Origin: Kiloniellaceae bacterium
GTDB lineage: Bacteria; Pseudomonadota; Alphaproteobacteria; Kiloniellales; J153
Direction: 5' to 3'
DNA length: 63,876 nucleotides
Assembly (NCBI GenBank): GCA_021776135.1
Contig: JAJFGL010000027.1
Coordinates: 1 to 63,876 of the forward strand
The notes beneath the pieces were generated by a model. The model saw nothing but the letters and a program-made list of their open reading frames with translations. It did not search any database and was not told where the DNA came from. Both the position numbers and the translations under genes were made by a program. Positions 54,297 through 63,876 of the stretch are shown in pieces (positions within the stretch are counted from its first letter, which is position 1; each line of letters begins with the position of its first letter).

Positions 54297-54719
54297 CTAG
54301 GCGATGCGTTCCCACAGGGCGGTTTCGTCGTCCAGCCTTGCTTTCTCGCCGCCATGGAAATCGCGGCGCGATACCAGGCCCACGACACGCCCACCGTCCA
54401 CCACCGGTAAATGACGATAGTCGCCGTCTTGCATGAGGCGCAGGGCGGCGATGGCCGTGGTATCGCGATTGACCGTGTCCGGGCCGGGGGTCATGACTTC
54501 CGCCAGGGAAGTCGTGTCCGGGTCCAACCCGGCGGCCATCACGCGGTAGGTCATGTCGTTTACCGTGAGGATGCCTATCAAGGCCTCATCCTCGATAATC
54601 AACACGGCCCCGACATTATGCTTACGCATGAGTTTCGCCGCCTGCCGCGCGGTGGTCCGGCCTTCTAGGGCGACCACCTGCTGCCCGAGTATCACATCGG
54701 GGATAATTTTGCGGAGCAT
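54297..54719 (-). CDS. CBS-domain protein
   Basis: The 140-residue protein is a tandem pair of CBS domains that bind adenosyl ligands and sense energy state. The halves are DVILGQQVVALEGRTTARQAAKLMRKHNVGAVLII and GPDTVNRDTTAIAALRLMQDGDYRHLPVVDGGRVVGLVSRRDFHG. The ATG at 54719 has AAGGAGAAAGAG upstream. No catalytic domain is attached, so it probably acts by partner contacts. It is a single leftward gene between two tRNA genes. Confidence 0.9.
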   Translation of the reverse strand: MLRKIIPDVILGQQVVALEGRTTARQAAKLMRKHNVGAVLIIEDEALIGILTVNDMTYRVMAAGLDPDTTSLAEVMTPGPDTVNRDTTAIAALRLMQDGDYRHLPVVDGGRVVGLVSRRDFHGGEKARLDDETALWERIA

Positions 54720-54846
54720 TTCTCTTTCTCCTTCATGGCCAGGCATTTAACGCCATGGTGTGCCTCTTATTCTCCTACGCTTGAAATGCCTGGCCCGCAT
54801 TGATCCATGACAAGCTGGCGTGGCCTCTAATCAGGCCCTAGGCTGC

Positions 54847-54875
54847 TTGACACTCCCAGGGCCCTGGAGTACATG
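54847..54875 (+). promoter_or_regulatory. Possible promoter of tRNA-Asp
   Basis: TTGACA (54847-54852) and TACATG (54870-54875) are 17 bases apart, upstream of tRNA-Asp at 54923. The -35 is perfect, the -10 only fair. Confidence 0.4.
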
Positions 54876-54922
54876 ACGGCGGGCCCTGTATGAAGGATTC
54901 TCGGCACTTTCGGGGCGTTCTT

Positions 54923-54999
<77 letters not shown>

Positions 55000-55093
55000 T
55001 TTTCCCGCCGTTGGTTGACGGGCCGGTCATGGCCATGGAGACCGGCGAAACGGCGCGGCACGGACCGGAAACCGGGGGGCAAATGGGACAGCA

Positions 55094-55459
55094 ATGGCGC
55101 AACTCCTAGCCGAATACCTGCCGATCTTGATGTTTCTTGGCATCGCCATGGCCTTGTCCACCATGATGGTCATGGCTTCCTACATGATCGCGCGCCAGCG
55201 GCCGGATTCGGAAAAAGTCTCGGCCTACGAATGCGGATTCGAGGCTTTCGACGACGCACGCAGCAAGTTCGATGTCCGCTTCTATCTGGTCGCCATTCTT
55301 TTCATCATCTTCGACTTGGAAGTGGCGTTCCTTTTTCCCTGGGCCGTATCCCTGGGCGATATCGGATTGCTCGGGTTTTGGTCCATGGTCGTGTTTTTGC
55401 TCATCTTGACCGTCGGCTTCGTTTACGAGTGGAAAAAGGGAGCCTTGGAATGGGAATAG
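55094..55459 (+). CDS. nuoA: NADH-quinone oxidoreductase subunit A
   Basis: NuoA is a small membrane subunit at the quinone-site interface. The 121-residue protein has three hydrophobic segments, with the family stretch [39 protein letters not shown]. It is the first gene of the operon. The last 10 bases overlap nuoB. Confidence 0.95.
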   Translation: MAQLLAEYLPILMFLGIAMALSTMMVMASYMIARQRPDSEKVSAYECGFEAFDDARSKFDVRFYLVAILFIIFDLEVAFLFPWAVSLGDIGLLGFWSMVVFLLILTVGFVYEWKKGALEWE

Positions 55460-55995
55460 GCCAAAGCCTGGACGGGGCGCCGGTGCCGCCGGGGGCGGCC
55501 CAGGACGTTATCCTCAGGCGCGCGGGCGAGGAGCTTCAAGACAAGGGCTTCATTGTCGCGCAGATGGACAAGCTGGCGGCCTGGGCCCAGGCCGGCTCCC
55601 TCTGGCCCATGACCTTCGGTCTGGCCTGCTGCGCCGTCGAAATGATGCACACCGCCTGCAGCCGCTACGACATGGACCGTTTCGGGGTCGTGTTCCGGCC
55701 CAGCCCGCGCCAATCGGACGTGATGATCGTCGCCGGCACCTTGACCAATAAGATGGCGCCCGCCCTGCGCAAGGTTTACGACCAGATGGCGGAGCCGCGT
55801 TGGGTCATCTCCATGGGGTCCTGCGCCAACGGCGGCGGCTACTATCATTATTCCTACGCCGTGGTGCGCGGCTGCGACCGCATCGTGCCGGTCGATATCT
55901 ATGTGCCCGGGTGCCCGCCGACCGCCGAGGCGCTGTTGTACGGAATCCTGCAATTGCAGAAGAAGATAAGACGCGAAGGCGGCATCGCGCGCTGA
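55450..55995 (+). CDS. nuoB: NADH-quinone oxidoreductase subunit B
   Basis: NuoB carries the [4Fe-4S] cluster N2 that passes electrons to quinone. The 181-residue protein has the cysteine ligands in [20 protein letters not shown] and [16 protein letters not shown] long upstream frame extension to 55015 exists. The ATG at 55450 inside the nuoA end gives the normal N-terminus [10 protein letters not shown]. Confidence 0.95.
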   Translation: MGIGQSLDGAPVPPGAAQDVILRRAGEELQDKGFIVAQMDKLAAWAQAGSLWPMTFGLACCAVEMMHTACSRYDMDRFGVVFRPSPRQSDVMIVAGTLTNKMAPALRKVYDQMAEPRWVISMGSCANGGGYYHYSYAVVRGCDRIVPVDIYVPGCPPTAEALLYGILQLQKKIRREGGIAR

Positions 55996-56651
55996 TGACG
56001 GGTTCTCAGCATACGGAACCGATGATCGAAGCCCTGAGGGATCTGGGCGAATACATCAGCCTTGCCTTGGCGGACGCCTCGGCCGGCGCCCATGTTCAGG
56101 GCGGGGAGCTGGTGCTGCGGGTCAGCCGCGAGTCTATCGTCAAAGTCCTGACCTATCTGCGCGACGATCAGAATTGCCAGTTCAAGCAACTCATGGACGT
56201 GACCGCGGTCGATTATCCGGAACGCGAAGAGCGTTTCGATCTGGTTTACAACCTGCTGTCGCTCACCCAGAACCATCGTATCCGGGTCAAGGTTTCCTGC
56301 GACGAAGCGGCGCCGGTGGCCAGCGCCGCGTCCGTGTTCTCCTCGGCCATATGGTACGAACGCGAAGTGTGGGACATGTACGGCGTGATGTTCACCGGCC
56401 ATCCCGACCTGCGCCGCATCTTGACCGACTACGGCTTCGACGGGCATCCCCTGCGCAAGGACTTTCCGCTGACCGGCTATGTCGAGGTCCGCTACGACGA
56501 GGATCTAAAGCGCGTGGTTCACGAGCCGGTGAAGTTAACCCAGGAATTCCGCCAGTTCGATTTCGTCAGCCCCTGGGAAGGCATGTTGCATATGCCGGAG
56601 AGCGAAAAGCCGGAAGAGGGCAAGGCGGAAGACGGCGAGGGTGCTACCTAG
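55995..56651 (+). CDS. nuoC: NADH-quinone oxidoreductase subunit C
   Basis: NuoC is a peripheral arm subunit next to NuoD. The 218-residue protein has the family 30-kDa stretch [40 protein letters not shown]. The start overlaps the nuoB stop as TGATG. The C-terminal tail is acidic ([15 protein letters not shown]). Confidence 0.95.
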   Translation: MTGSQHTEPMIEALRDLGEYISLALADASAGAHVQGGELVLRVSRESIVKVLTYLRDDQNCQFKQLMDVTAVDYPEREERFDLVYNLLSLTQNHRIRVKVSCDEAAPVASAASVFSSAIWYEREVWDMYGVMFTGHPDLRRILTDYGFDGHPLRKDFPLTGYVEVRYDEDLKRVVHEPVKLTQEFRQFDFVSPWEGMLHMPESEKPEEGKAEDGEGAT

Positions 56652-57830
56652 ATGGCCGGGATGGAAAGCAAGCCGCTTACCCTCAACTTCGGGCCGCAGC
56701 ATCCCGCCGCGCACGGGGTCTTGCGTCTGGTCATGGAATTGGACGGAGAAATAATCGAACGCGCCGATCCGCACATCGGCCTGCTGCATCGCGGCACCGA
56801 AAAGCTCATCGAATACAAAACCTATTTGCAGGCGGTGCCGTATTTCGACCGCCTGGATTATGTCGCGCCCATGAACCAGGAACACGCCTTCGCCTTGGCG
56901 GTGGAGAAACTCCTGGGCATCGAGGTGCCGCCGCGGGCCCAGTACATCCGCGTTCTCTATAGCGAGATCGGGCGCATCCTGAACCACATCCTGAATATCA
57001 CCACTTTCGCGATCGATGTCGGCGCCATGACCCCCTTGCTTTGGGGTTTCGAGGAACGAGAAAAGATGATGGAGTTTTACGAGCGCGCGTCCGGCGCCCG
57101 GCTTCACGCGGCTTATTTCCGTCCCGGCGGCGTGCATCAGGATTTGCCGGCCGGTTTGCTCGACGATATCGGCCGTTTTTGCGACACCTTTCCCCAGCAC
57201 ATCGAAGACTTCGAAGGCTTGCTGACCAACAACCGGATTTTCCGCCAGCGGACCGTGGATATCGGCACGGTCAGCCGCCGGGAAGCCATGGACTGGGGCT
57301 TTAGCGGCGCCATGTTGCGCGGCTCCGGCGTGCCCTGGGATTTGCGCAAGTCGCAGCCCTATGAATGCTACGAGGATTTGGAATTCGATATTCCGGTGGG
57401 TAAGAAAGGCGATTGCTTCGACCGCTACCTGGTCCGGGTCGAAGAGATGCGCCAGAGCATTAGTCTCATACGCCAATGTATCGAGAAAATGCCCACCGGC
57501 CCGGTCGCGGTTGAAAATAACAAGGTCACCCCGCCCAAGCGCAGCCAGATGAAGCAATCCATGGAAGCCTTGATCCACCACTTCAAGCTCTATACCGAGG
57601 GCTATCATGTGCCCCCCGGCGAGACCTACACGGTGATCGAGGCGCCCAAGGGCGAATTCGGTGTGTTCCTGGTTTCTGACGGTGGCAACCGGCCTTACAA
57701 ATGTAAGATCCGGGCGCCGGGCTTTGCCCACTTGGCGGCCATGGATCACATGTGCCGGGGCCACATGCTGGCCGATAGCGTCGCCATTCTGGGGTCCATG
57801 GATATTGTGTTCGGCGAGGTCGACCGATGA
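56652..57830 (+). CDS. nuoD: NADH-quinone oxidoreductase subunit D
   Basis: NuoD is the 49-kDa subunit forming the quinone pocket with NuoB. The 392-residue protein starts directly after the nuoC stop. Typical stretches are [41 protein letters not shown] and [44 protein letters not shown]. Confidence 0.96.
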   Translation: MAGMESKPLTLNFGPQHPAAHGVLRLVMELDGEIIERADPHIGLLHRGTEKLIEYKTYLQAVPYFDRLDYVAPMNQEHAFALAVEKLLGIEVPPRAQYIRVLYSEIGRILNHILNITTFAIDVGAMTPLLWGFEEREKMMEFYERASGARLHAAYFRPGGVHQDLPAGLLDDIGRFCDTFPQHIEDFEGLLTNNRIFRQRTVDIGTVSRREAMDWGFSGAMLRGSGVPWDLRKSQPYECYEDLEFDIPVGKKGDCFDRYLVRVEEMRQSISLIRQCIEKMPTGPVAVENNKVTPPKRSQMKQSMEALIHHFKLYTEGYHVPPGETYTVIEAPKGEFGVFLVSDGGNRPYKCKIRAPGFAHLAAMDHMCRGHMLADSVAILGSMDIVFGEVDR

Positions 57831-58450
57831 AAATCACCAGCTACCGCCGCGATCCCGCCAAGGAATTTTCCTTCACGCCCGAGAACGCGATCAAGGCCAA
57901 AGCTTTTATCGCGCGCTACCCCGAAGGGCGGCAGGCCAGCGCGGTCATTTCGCTGTTGTATCTGGCCCAGGCCCAGAACGGCGGCTGGGTATCGCCGGCG
58001 GCAGTCGAACATGTGGCCGAGGTGCTCGACATGGCGCCGATCCGGGTTCATGAGGTTTCGACCTTCTACACCATGTTCAACCTCAAGCCCGCCGGTAAGC
58101 ACTTGATCCAGGTGTGCCGGACCACGCCGTGCTGGCTGCGCGGCGCGGCGGAGTTGACCCGCGCGTGCCAGGAGAAACTTGGCGTCGGTTTCAAGGAAGT
58201 GACCGGCGACGGTGAGTTCAGCATCATGGAGGTCGAATGCCTGGGCGCCTGCGCCAACGCCCCCATGGTGCAGATCAACGACGACTATTACGAGGATCTG
58301 ACGCCCGAACGCTTGTGCGAGATCATCGACGATTTGCGCGCCGGCAAGGAGGTGCCCATCGGGCCGCAGTCGGGCCGGACATGCTCGGCGCCCGAGGGCG
58401 GGCCGGCGACTCTCAAGGACGTGCCGGATCCGGCGGGGAAGGGCGCGTGA
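57827..58450 (+). CDS. nuoE: NADH-quinone oxidoreductase subunit E
   Basis: NuoE holds a [2Fe-2S] cluster near the FMN site. The 207-residue protein has the four ligands in [12 protein letters not shown] and [11 protein letters not shown]. It overlaps nuoD by 4 bases (ATGA). It has a longer C-terminus ([20 protein letters not shown]) of the kind common in alphaproteobacteria. Confidence 0.95.
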   Translation: MKITSYRRDPAKEFSFTPENAIKAKAFIARYPEGRQASAVISLLYLAQAQNGGWVSPAAVEHVAEVLDMAPIRVHEVSTFYTMFNLKPAGKHLIQVCRTTPCWLRGAAELTRACQEKLGVGFKEVTGDGEFSIMEVECLGACANAPMVQINDDYYEDLTPERLCEIIDDLRAGKEVPIGPQSGRTCSAPEGGPATLKDVPDPAGKGA

Positions 58451-59739
58451 TGCTGCAGGACAAGGACCGCATCTTCACCAACCTCTACGGCCTCCACGAT
58501 TGGGGCTTGAAGGGCGCGCGTCAACGCGGCGTCTGGGACGGCACCAAGAAGCTGCTGGAGCTGGGCCGCGACGGCATCGTTCAGCAGATCAAGGATTCAC
58601 AGTTGCGCGGGCGCGGCGGCGCCGGCTTTCCGGCCGGCCTCAAGTGGTCCTTCATGCCCAAGGAAAACGACGGCAGGCCCCATTACCTGGTGGTCAACGC
58701 CGACGAGTCCGAACCGGGCAGTTGCAAGGACCGGGAAATCCTGCGTAACGATCCCCACCGCTTGCTAGAAGGCTGCCTGGTGGCCGGCTTCGCCATGGGC
58801 GCCGAGGCTTGCTACATCTACATCCGGGGCGAATACGTTCTGGAATCCCAGCGCCTGGAAGCGGCCATCGAGCAGGCTAACGAGGCCGGACTGCTGGGCA
58901 AAGATGCCTGCGGTTCGGGCTGGCCCTACCATATCCACGTGCATCGCGGCGCCGGGGCCTATATCTGCGGCGAGGAAACCGCCTTGCTGGAAAGCATGGA
59001 GGGCAAGAAAGGCCAACCGCGCCTCAAGCCCCCGTTCCCGGCCGCCATGGGCTTGTACGGCTGCCCGACCACGGTCACCAATGTCGAGACCATCGCCGTG
59101 TCGCCGGAAATACTGCGCCGGGGCGCCGATTGGTGGGCCGCCCTGGGCCGCCCCAACAACACCGGCACCAAGATTTTCAGCATCTCCGGCCACGTCGAGA
59201 CACCGTGCAACGTGGAAGAAGTCATGGGCATCCCCATGCGCGAGCTGATCGAGAAACACGCGGGCGGGGTGCGCGGCGGCTGGGACAACCTGCTCGCGGT
59301 CATTCCGGGCGGGTCGTCGGTGCCCTGCCTGCCCCGGCCGACCTGCGGCTCCGTGCTGATGGATTTCGATTCCCTGCGCGAAGTGAAGTCGGGCCTCGGC
59401 ACGGCGGCGGTCATCGTCATGGACAAGTCCACGGATATCGTGGCCGCGATCGCCAATCTGTCGCATTTCTACATGCATGAAAGCTGCGGTCAGTGTACCC
59501 CATGCCGCGAAGGCACCGGCTGGATGTGGCGGGTCATGGAGCGCCTGGTGCGCGGCGACGCCAATATCGAAGATATCGATGCCCTGCTCGAGGTTACCTA
59601 CGAGGTCGAGGGGCACACCATCTGCGCCCTTGGCGATGCCGCGGCCTGGCCCATTCAGGGCTTGATCCGGCATTTCAGGCCGGAAGTTGAAAAGCGGATA
59701 CTTGACGCGAAGAAACGCGGTCAAGTGGCTGCGGAATAA
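58450..59739 (+). CDS. nuoF: NADH-quinone oxidoreductase subunit F
   Basis: NuoF binds NADH and FMN and holds [4Fe-4S] cluster N3. The 429-residue protein has the FMN/NADH motif [18 protein letters not shown] and the cluster ligands [11 protein letters not shown]. The ATG at 58450 overlaps the nuoE stop as TGATG. A longer frame upstream lies inside nuoE and is not used. Confidence 0.96.
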   Translation: MLQDKDRIFTNLYGLHDWGLKGARQRGVWDGTKKLLELGRDGIVQQIKDSQLRGRGGAGFPAGLKWSFMPKENDGRPHYLVVNADESEPGSCKDREILRNDPHRLLEGCLVAGFAMGAEACYIYIRGEYVLESQRLEAAIEQANEAGLLGKDACGSGWPYHIHVHRGAGAYICGEETALLESMEGKKGQPRLKPPFPAAMGLYGCPTTVTNVETIAVSPEILRRGADWWAALGRPNNTGTKIFSISGHVETPCNVEEVMGIPMRELIEKHAGGVRGGWDNLLAVIPGGSSVPCLPRPTCGSVLMDFDSLREVKSGLGTAAVIVMDKSTDIVAAIANLSHFYMHESCGQCTPCREGTGWMWRVMERLVRGDANIEDIDALLEVTYEVEGHTICALGDAAAWPIQGLIRHFRPEVEKRILDAKKRGQVAAE

Positions 59740-59750
59740 GAGGAAGGGCC

Positions 59751-61817
59751 ATGCCAAAGCTCACCATCGACGGCCAGGAGATTGTGGTCGAGAACGGCAT
59801 GACCGTCTTGCAGGCCTGTGAGCAGGCCGGGGTCGAGATTCCGCGCTTCTGTTATCACGAGCGCCTGTCGGTGGCCGGCAATTGCCGCATGTGCCTGGTG
59901 GAGATGGAACGCTCGCCTAAGCCGGTGGCGTCCTGCGCCATGCCGGCCGGGGAGGGCATGGTGATCCGCACCGATACGCCCCTGGTGAAAAAGGCCCGCA
60001 AGGGGGTGATGGAGTTCCTGCTTATCAATCACCCGCTGGATTGCCCGATCTGCGATCAAGGCGGAGAGTGCGATTTGCAAGATCAGGCCATGGCCTACGG
60101 CTTCGACCGCAGCCGCTTCGAGGAGAACAAGCGCGCGGTGAAGGAAAAATACATGGGGCCCCTGATCAAGACGATCATGACCCGCTGTATTCACTGCACC
60201 CGTTGCGTGCGCTTCGCCACCGAGATTGCGGGGGTCGAGGAAATCGGCGCCCTTGGCCGGGGCGAGCATCTGGAAATCAGCACCCTGGAGCACGCGGTAA
60301 ATTCCGAGCTTTCGGGCAATCTGGTCGATGTCTGCCCGGTCGGCGCCTTGACCTCGCGGCCCTATGCCTTCACCGCCCGGCCGTGGGAATTGCGCAAGAC
60401 CTATTCCGTGGATGTTCTGGACGCGGTCGGCGCCAACATCCGCGTCGACACCCGCGGGCGCGAGGTCATGCGCGTCCTGCCGCGCCTGCACGAGGACGTG
60501 AACGAAGACTGGCTGGCGGACAAGTCCCGCTATGCCTGCGACGGCTTGAGCCGTCAGCGTCTCGACCGGCCCTATTTGCGCCGCGGCGGCAAGCTGCAAG
60601 AGGCGTCCTGGGACGAGGCCTTCGGCGCTACCCGTGCACGCCTGGATGGCCTGTCCGGCGATAAAATAGCGGCCTTGGCCGGCGACCAGTGCGATGCTGA
60701 ATCCATGTTGGCGCTCAAGGACTTGATGGCTGGTCTTAAGTCGCCGAATCTGGATTGCCGTCAGGACGGGGCCAAGTTGGATCCCAGCCAAAGGGCGGGC
60801 TACCTCTTCAACACCGGCATCGCCGGGATAGAGGAAGCCGACGCGATCCTGCTGGTGGCCACCAACCCGCGTTGGGAAGCGCCCTTGATCAACGCGCGGA
60901 TCCGCAAGCGCTTCCTCCTGGGCGGCCTGAAAGTCGGCGCCATCGGCGTTCCGAAGGATCTGAGCTATCCGGTCGCGCAGCTTGGGACGGGACCGCAAGA
61001 CCTGGCCGAACTGGCGGCGGGCAAGGGCGATTTCGCGAAGATTTTGAGCGCCGCCGAGCGGCCCATGATCGTGCTTGGCATGGCCGGGTTGACCCGCGCC
61101 GATGGGGCGGCGGTGCTGGCCTTGGCGCGTCAAGTAGCCGAGAAATTCAAGATGGTGCGCGAGGGCTGGAACGGCTTCAACGTGCTGCACACGGCGGCGG
61201 CGCGGGTCGCCGGACTCGATCTCGGTTTTGTGCCGGGGCCGGGCGGGCGCGATACGGTCGGTATTCTGGACGGCGCCGCCAAGGGCGATATCGAGGTTCT
61301 GTATCTTCTCGGCGCCGACGAGATCGACATGAGCCGCCTGGGCGATAAGGCCTTCGTCATCTACCAGGGCCACCACGGCGACGCCGGCGCCCACCGCGCC
61401 GATGTCATCTTGCCGGGGGCCGCCTATACCGAAAAGAACGGCACCTACACCAACACCGAAGGCCGGGTGCAGCTTGGCCGCCTGGCCGCCTTCCCGCCCG
61501 GCGAGGCGCGGGAGGATTGGACCATCCTGCGGGCGCTGTCGGAAGTTACCGGGACGCCCTTGCCTTACGATAATCTCGGCGAATTGCGTCAGCGTTTGGT
61601 TGCGGTCAATCCGGTTTTCGCGGCTCTCGATACACGCACCCCGGCGGCCTGGGGCGCGTTCGGCGCGGCCGGTAAGGGCGATGCCGCTCCCTTCGGCGAA
61701 ACGGTTGGGAATTACTACATGACCGATCCCATCAGCCGGTCTTCGGAAACCATGGCCAAGTGCAGCGCGGAACTGGGCCTCGGCCCGCAAGCACAGGCGA
61801 CCGGCACCCATGGTTGA
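59751..61817 (+). CDS. nuoG: NADH-quinone oxidoreductase subunit G
   Basis: NuoG carries several clusters of the peripheral arm. The 688-residue protein has the N1b [2Fe-2S] ligands ([15 protein letters not shown]), the N5 region [18 protein letters not shown], the N4 ligands [10 protein letters not shown] and a C-terminal molybdopterin-oxidoreductase-like domain without a cofactor. AGGAAGGG precedes the ATG. It overlaps nuoH by 8 bases. Confidence 0.95.
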   Translation: MPKLTIDGQEIVVENGMTVLQACEQAGVEIPRFCYHERLSVAGNCRMCLVEMERSPKPVASCAMPAGEGMVIRTDTPLVKKARKGVMEFLLINHPLDCPICDQGGECDLQDQAMAYGFDRSRFEENKRAVKEKYMGPLIKTIMTRCIHCTRCVRFATEIAGVEEIGALGRGEHLEISTLEHAVNSELSGNLVDVCPVGALTSRPYAFTARPWELRKTYSVDVLDAVGANIRVDTRGREVMRVLPRLHEDVNEDWLADKSRYACDGLSRQRLDRPYLRRGGKLQEASWDEAFGATRARLDGLSGDKIAALAGDQCDAESMLALKDLMAGLKSPNLDCRQDGAKLDPSQRAGYLFNTGIAGIEEADAILLVATNPRWEAPLINARIRKRFLLGGLKVGAIGVPKDLSYPVAQLGTGPQDLAELAAGKGDFAKILSAAERPMIVLGMAGLTRADGAAVLALARQVAEKFKMVREGWNGFNVLHTAAARVAGLDLGFVPGPGGRDTVGILDGAAKGDIEVLYLLGADEIDMSRLGDKAFVIYQGHHGDAGAHRADVILPGAAYTEKNGTYTNTEGRVQLGRLAAFPPGEAREDWTILRALSEVTGTPLPYDNLGELRQRLVAVNPVFAALDTRTPAAWGAFGAAGKGDAAPFGETVGNYYMTDPISRSSETMAKCSAELGLGPQAQATGTHG

Positions 61818-62853
61818 GCCCTGGATGATCGAGTTTTGGGAAGGCTACGCCCTGCCGGGCGTTATTATCGTCGGGCAAATTTTGGCGATCACGGTGCCCT
61901 TGCTGCTCTCGGTCGCCTATCTGACTTACGCCGAGCGCAAGGTCATCGGCGCCATGCAACTGCGCAAGGGTCCCAACGTGGTTGGCCCCTTCGGCCTGCT
62001 GCAACCCATCGCCGACGCGGTCAAGCTGCTGTTCAAGGAAACCATCGTGCCGGCCGGCGCGAACCGCGTGATTTTCATTTTGGCGCCCATGTTGATCTTC
62101 ACCCTGGCCTTGATCGGCTGGGCCGTGATTCCCTTCGGCGCCGGTTTGGTGTTGTCCGATATTAACGTCGGTATTTTGTATCTCTTCGCGATCTCGTCGC
62201 TAGGGGTGTACGGCGTCCTCATGGCGGGCTGGGCCTCCAATTCGAAGTATCCCTTCCTGGGGGCCTTGCGCTCGGCGGCGCAGATGGTGTCCTACGAAGT
62301 CTCCATGGGTTTTGTCATCATTACCGTGCTGCTGTGCGCCGGTTCCCTGAACCTTAGCGAAATCGTGCTGTCCCAACAGGGCGATTACGGGATGTTCTCC
62401 TGGTACTGGTTGCCGCTGTTTCCCATGTTCATCGTGTTTTTCATTTCGGTTTTGGCGGAGACCAACCGCTCGCCCTTCGATCTGCCGGAAGGCGAATCGG
62501 AATTGGTGGCCGGGTTCTTCCTGGAATACTCGGCCTTTCCCTTCGCCCTGTTTTTCCTGGGCGAATACGCCAACATGATCCTGATGAGCGGGATAACCAC
62601 CATCCTGTTCCTGGGCGGCTGGCTGCCGCTGTTCGACTTCGCGCCTTTCACCTGGATACCGGGCCCGGTCTGGTTCGCCGGCAAGGTGGCCTTCGTTCTG
62701 TTCTTTTTCTTGTGGGCCCGGGCGACCTTCCCGCGCTACCGCTACGATCAGCTTATGCGCCTGGGGTGGAAGGTGTTCCTGCCCCTGTCGCTGTTCTGGG
62801 TCGTAGCCACGGCGGGCTTCTTGATCGCCTTCGATCTGGTGCCGGGCACATGA
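61810..62853 (+). CDS. nuoH: NADH-quinone oxidoreductase subunit H
   Basis: NuoH is the membrane subunit that joins the two arms and shapes the quinone channel. The 347-residue protein has about eight hydrophobic segments and conserved [33 protein letters not shown] and [25 protein letters not shown]. It starts inside the nuoG end. Confidence 0.96.
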   Translation: MVEPWMIEFWEGYALPGVIIVGQILAITVPLLLSVAYLTYAERKVIGAMQLRKGPNVVGPFGLLQPIADAVKLLFKETIVPAGANRVIFILAPMLIFTLALIGWAVIPFGAGLVLSDINVGILYLFAISSLGVYGVLMAGWASNSKYPFLGALRSAAQMVSYEVSMGFVIITVLLCAGSLNLSEIVLSQQGDYGMFSWYWLPLFPMFIVFFISVLAETNRSPFDLPEGESELVAGFFLEYSAFPFALFFLGEYANMILMSGITTILFLGGWLPLFDFAPFTWIPGPVWFAGKVAFVLFFFLWARATFPRYRYDQLMRLGWKVFLPLSLFWVVATAGFLIAFDLVPGT

Positions 62854-62890
62854 CGGCATCGCGCACAGACAAGGCGGAGGGCTAGGGGCC

Positions 62891-63379
62891 ATGGCATTAC
62901 TGGAACGCGGCGCCTACGGGTTTTGGCTGGGCGAGATCGTTGGGGGCATGGCCCTGACCCTGCGCTATTTCTTCAAGCGCAAAGTGACCCTCAATTACCC
63001 TTACGAAAAGGGGCCGCTATCCCCGCGCTTTCGCGGCGAACATGCCTTGCGCCGTTATCCCAACGGCGAGGAACGCTGTATCGCCTGCAAGCTGTGCGAA
63101 GCGATCTGTCCGGCCCAGGCGATCACCATCGAGGCCGAGCCGCGCGACGACGGCAGCCGGCGGACGACGCGCTACGACATCGACATGACCAAGTGCATCT
63201 ATTGCGGACTGTGCCAGGAGGCGTGCCCGGTCGATGCCATCGTCGAGGGGCCGAATTTCGAGTTCGCCACCGAGACGCGCGAGGAATTGATGTACGACAA
63301 GGCCAGACTGCTCGGTAACGGGGATCGTTGGGAAGCTGAAATCGCCGCCAATCTTGCGGCGGACGCGCCGTATCGCTAA
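62891..63379 (+). CDS. nuoI: NADH-quinone oxidoreductase subunit I
   Basis: NuoI carries two [4Fe-4S] clusters (N6a and N6b). The 162-residue protein has the two ferredoxin motifs [16 protein letters not shown] and [22 protein letters not shown] lies upstream of the ATG. It follows nuoH after 37 bases. Confidence 0.96.
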   Translation: MALLERGAYGFWLGEIVGGMALTLRYFFKRKVTLNYPYEKGPLSPRFRGEHALRRYPNGEERCIACKLCEAICPAQAITIEAEPRDDGSRRTTRYDIDMTKCIYCGLCQEACPVDAIVEGPNFEFATETREELMYDKARLLGNGDRWEAEIAANLAADAPYR

Positions 63380-63469
63380 AACCAGACAAGCCCTTCGGGG
63401 CGTTCGGGGAATTGTTCTGAAACCGTTTAATAACAAATACATAGCCGGAATATTGGCAGGGGAGGCCGC

Positions 63470-63876
63470 GTGATCGTCCAGGCGCTCGCCTTCTATCTGT
63501 TTGCCGCGATCCTGATCGCCTCGGGGGTGATGGTGGTGGCGGCGCGCAATCCCGTGCATTCGGTGCTGTTCCTGATCCTCGCCTTCTTCAATTCGGCCGG
63601 GCTGTTCGTGCTGATGGGGGCGGAGTTCCTGGCGATGGTGCTGGTCATCGTCTATGTCGGCGCGGTCGCGGTGCTTTTCCTGTTCGTCGTCATGATGCTC
63701 GATATCGACTTCATCCGTCTGCGCGAAGGCGTGCTGCAGTACCTGCCGATCGGCGGGCTGATCGGATTGATCCTGCTGGTCGAACTGATCCTCGTCGCCG
63801 GCACCTGGGCGCTGGCCCCCGAAGCGGGCACGCTGGCGGCGCCGACCGCGAAACCCGGAGGCCCCAGCAACACCGT
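63470..63876 (+). CDS. nuoJ: NADH-quinone oxidoreductase subunit J (3' end cut off)
   Basis: The frame starts at a GTG (63470) with GGGGAGG four bases upstream and runs off the right edge after 135 codons. The protein begins MIVQALAFYLFAAILIASGV and has hydrophobic segments with VHSVLFLILAFFNSAGLFVL and VLVIVYVGAVAVLFLFVVMMLDID, typical of NuoJ. A 90-base gap separates it from nuoI, longer than the other junctions in the operon. The downstream genes nuoK-N would lie outside the window. Confidence 0.93.
   Translation, partial: MIVQALAFYLFAAILIASGVMVVAARNPVHSVLFLILAFFNSAGLFVLMGAEFLAMVLVIVYVGAVAVLFLFVVMMLDIDFIRLREGVLQYLPIGGLIGLILLVELILVAGTWALAPEAGTLAAPTAKPGGPSNT

Noticed and set aside
59721-61811. 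A 696-codon open frame on the minus strand inside nuoG
   Set aside because: It is the mirror of a well-matched nuoG gene, and such long antisense frames are common at this GC content.

Overview
The window looks like a chromosomal segment of an alphaproteobacterium, probably of the Rhodospirillales. The reasons are the high GC content, the order clpP-clpX-lon-HU followed by a complex I operon, a SUF operon led by an Rrf2-type regulator, and a glnB-glnA pair. I made no database comparison, so this placement is inference. Almost every gene is intact. Only the first gene (a chemoreceptor) and the last (nuoJ) are cut by the window edges.

Region by region: 1-1.8 kb holds a chemoreceptor with a PAS domain and a clear terminator. 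1.9-7.1 kb is a methylamine or betaine demethylation cluster: a non-pyrrolysine MttB-family methyltransferase, a dimethylglycine-dehydrogenase-like flavoprotein and a GbdR/CdhR-like AraC regulator. 7.0-16.1 kb is one long leftward operon, rrf2-sufB-C-D-S-U-T-A-pabBC-FAH hydrolase, which builds Fe-S clusters and ends with a fused p-aminobenzoate enzyme. 16.3-18.9 kb, divergent from suf, carries two secreted cytochrome P460 proteins. The second has about 215 residues of CNPC repeats (about 54 cysteines) fused in front of the haem domain; it is the most unusual object in the window. A small Sel1-repeat protein follows.

19.1-26.7 kb is a LIV-type amino-acid transporter (livFGMH plus a distant binding protein) with a divergent alanine racemase/FAD amine oxidase pair inside it, which resembles a dadX-dadA arrangement. 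26.9-34.8 kb is mixed housekeeping: a standalone RAM-domain protein, a DEAD-box helicase, an isochorismatase-like hydrolase, an alpha/beta hydrolase, a lipoprotein, parE, a thioesterase, a small secreted protein and a response regulator. A small HTH gene follows with an AT-rich upstream stretch. 35.4-38.7 kb has glnA, glnB and an aminotransferase. 38.8-46.9 kb has tRNA-His, a Sel1/SPOR protein, an HpcH/HpaI aldolase, NAD(P)HX repair, a dienelactone hydrolase and a transketolase-like enzyme. 46.9-54.2 kb has tRNA-Leu, tig, clpP, clpX, lon, HU and tRNA-Val, a protein quality-control block. 54.3 kb to the end has a CBS-domain protein, tRNA-Asp and nuoA-nuoJ.

Three copies of a roughly 170-bp MITE-like palindromic repeat lie in the intergenic gaps near 19.0, 21.7 and 48.6 kb, together with two other large palindromes near 25.4 and 26.8 kb. 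No CRISPR array, transposase, prophage or rRNA gene was seen. The best candidate for an undescribed system is the P460/CNPC pair divergent from the Rrf2-SUF operon, which I propose may be a periplasmic metal or redox (nitrosative) stress module; that function is inference.
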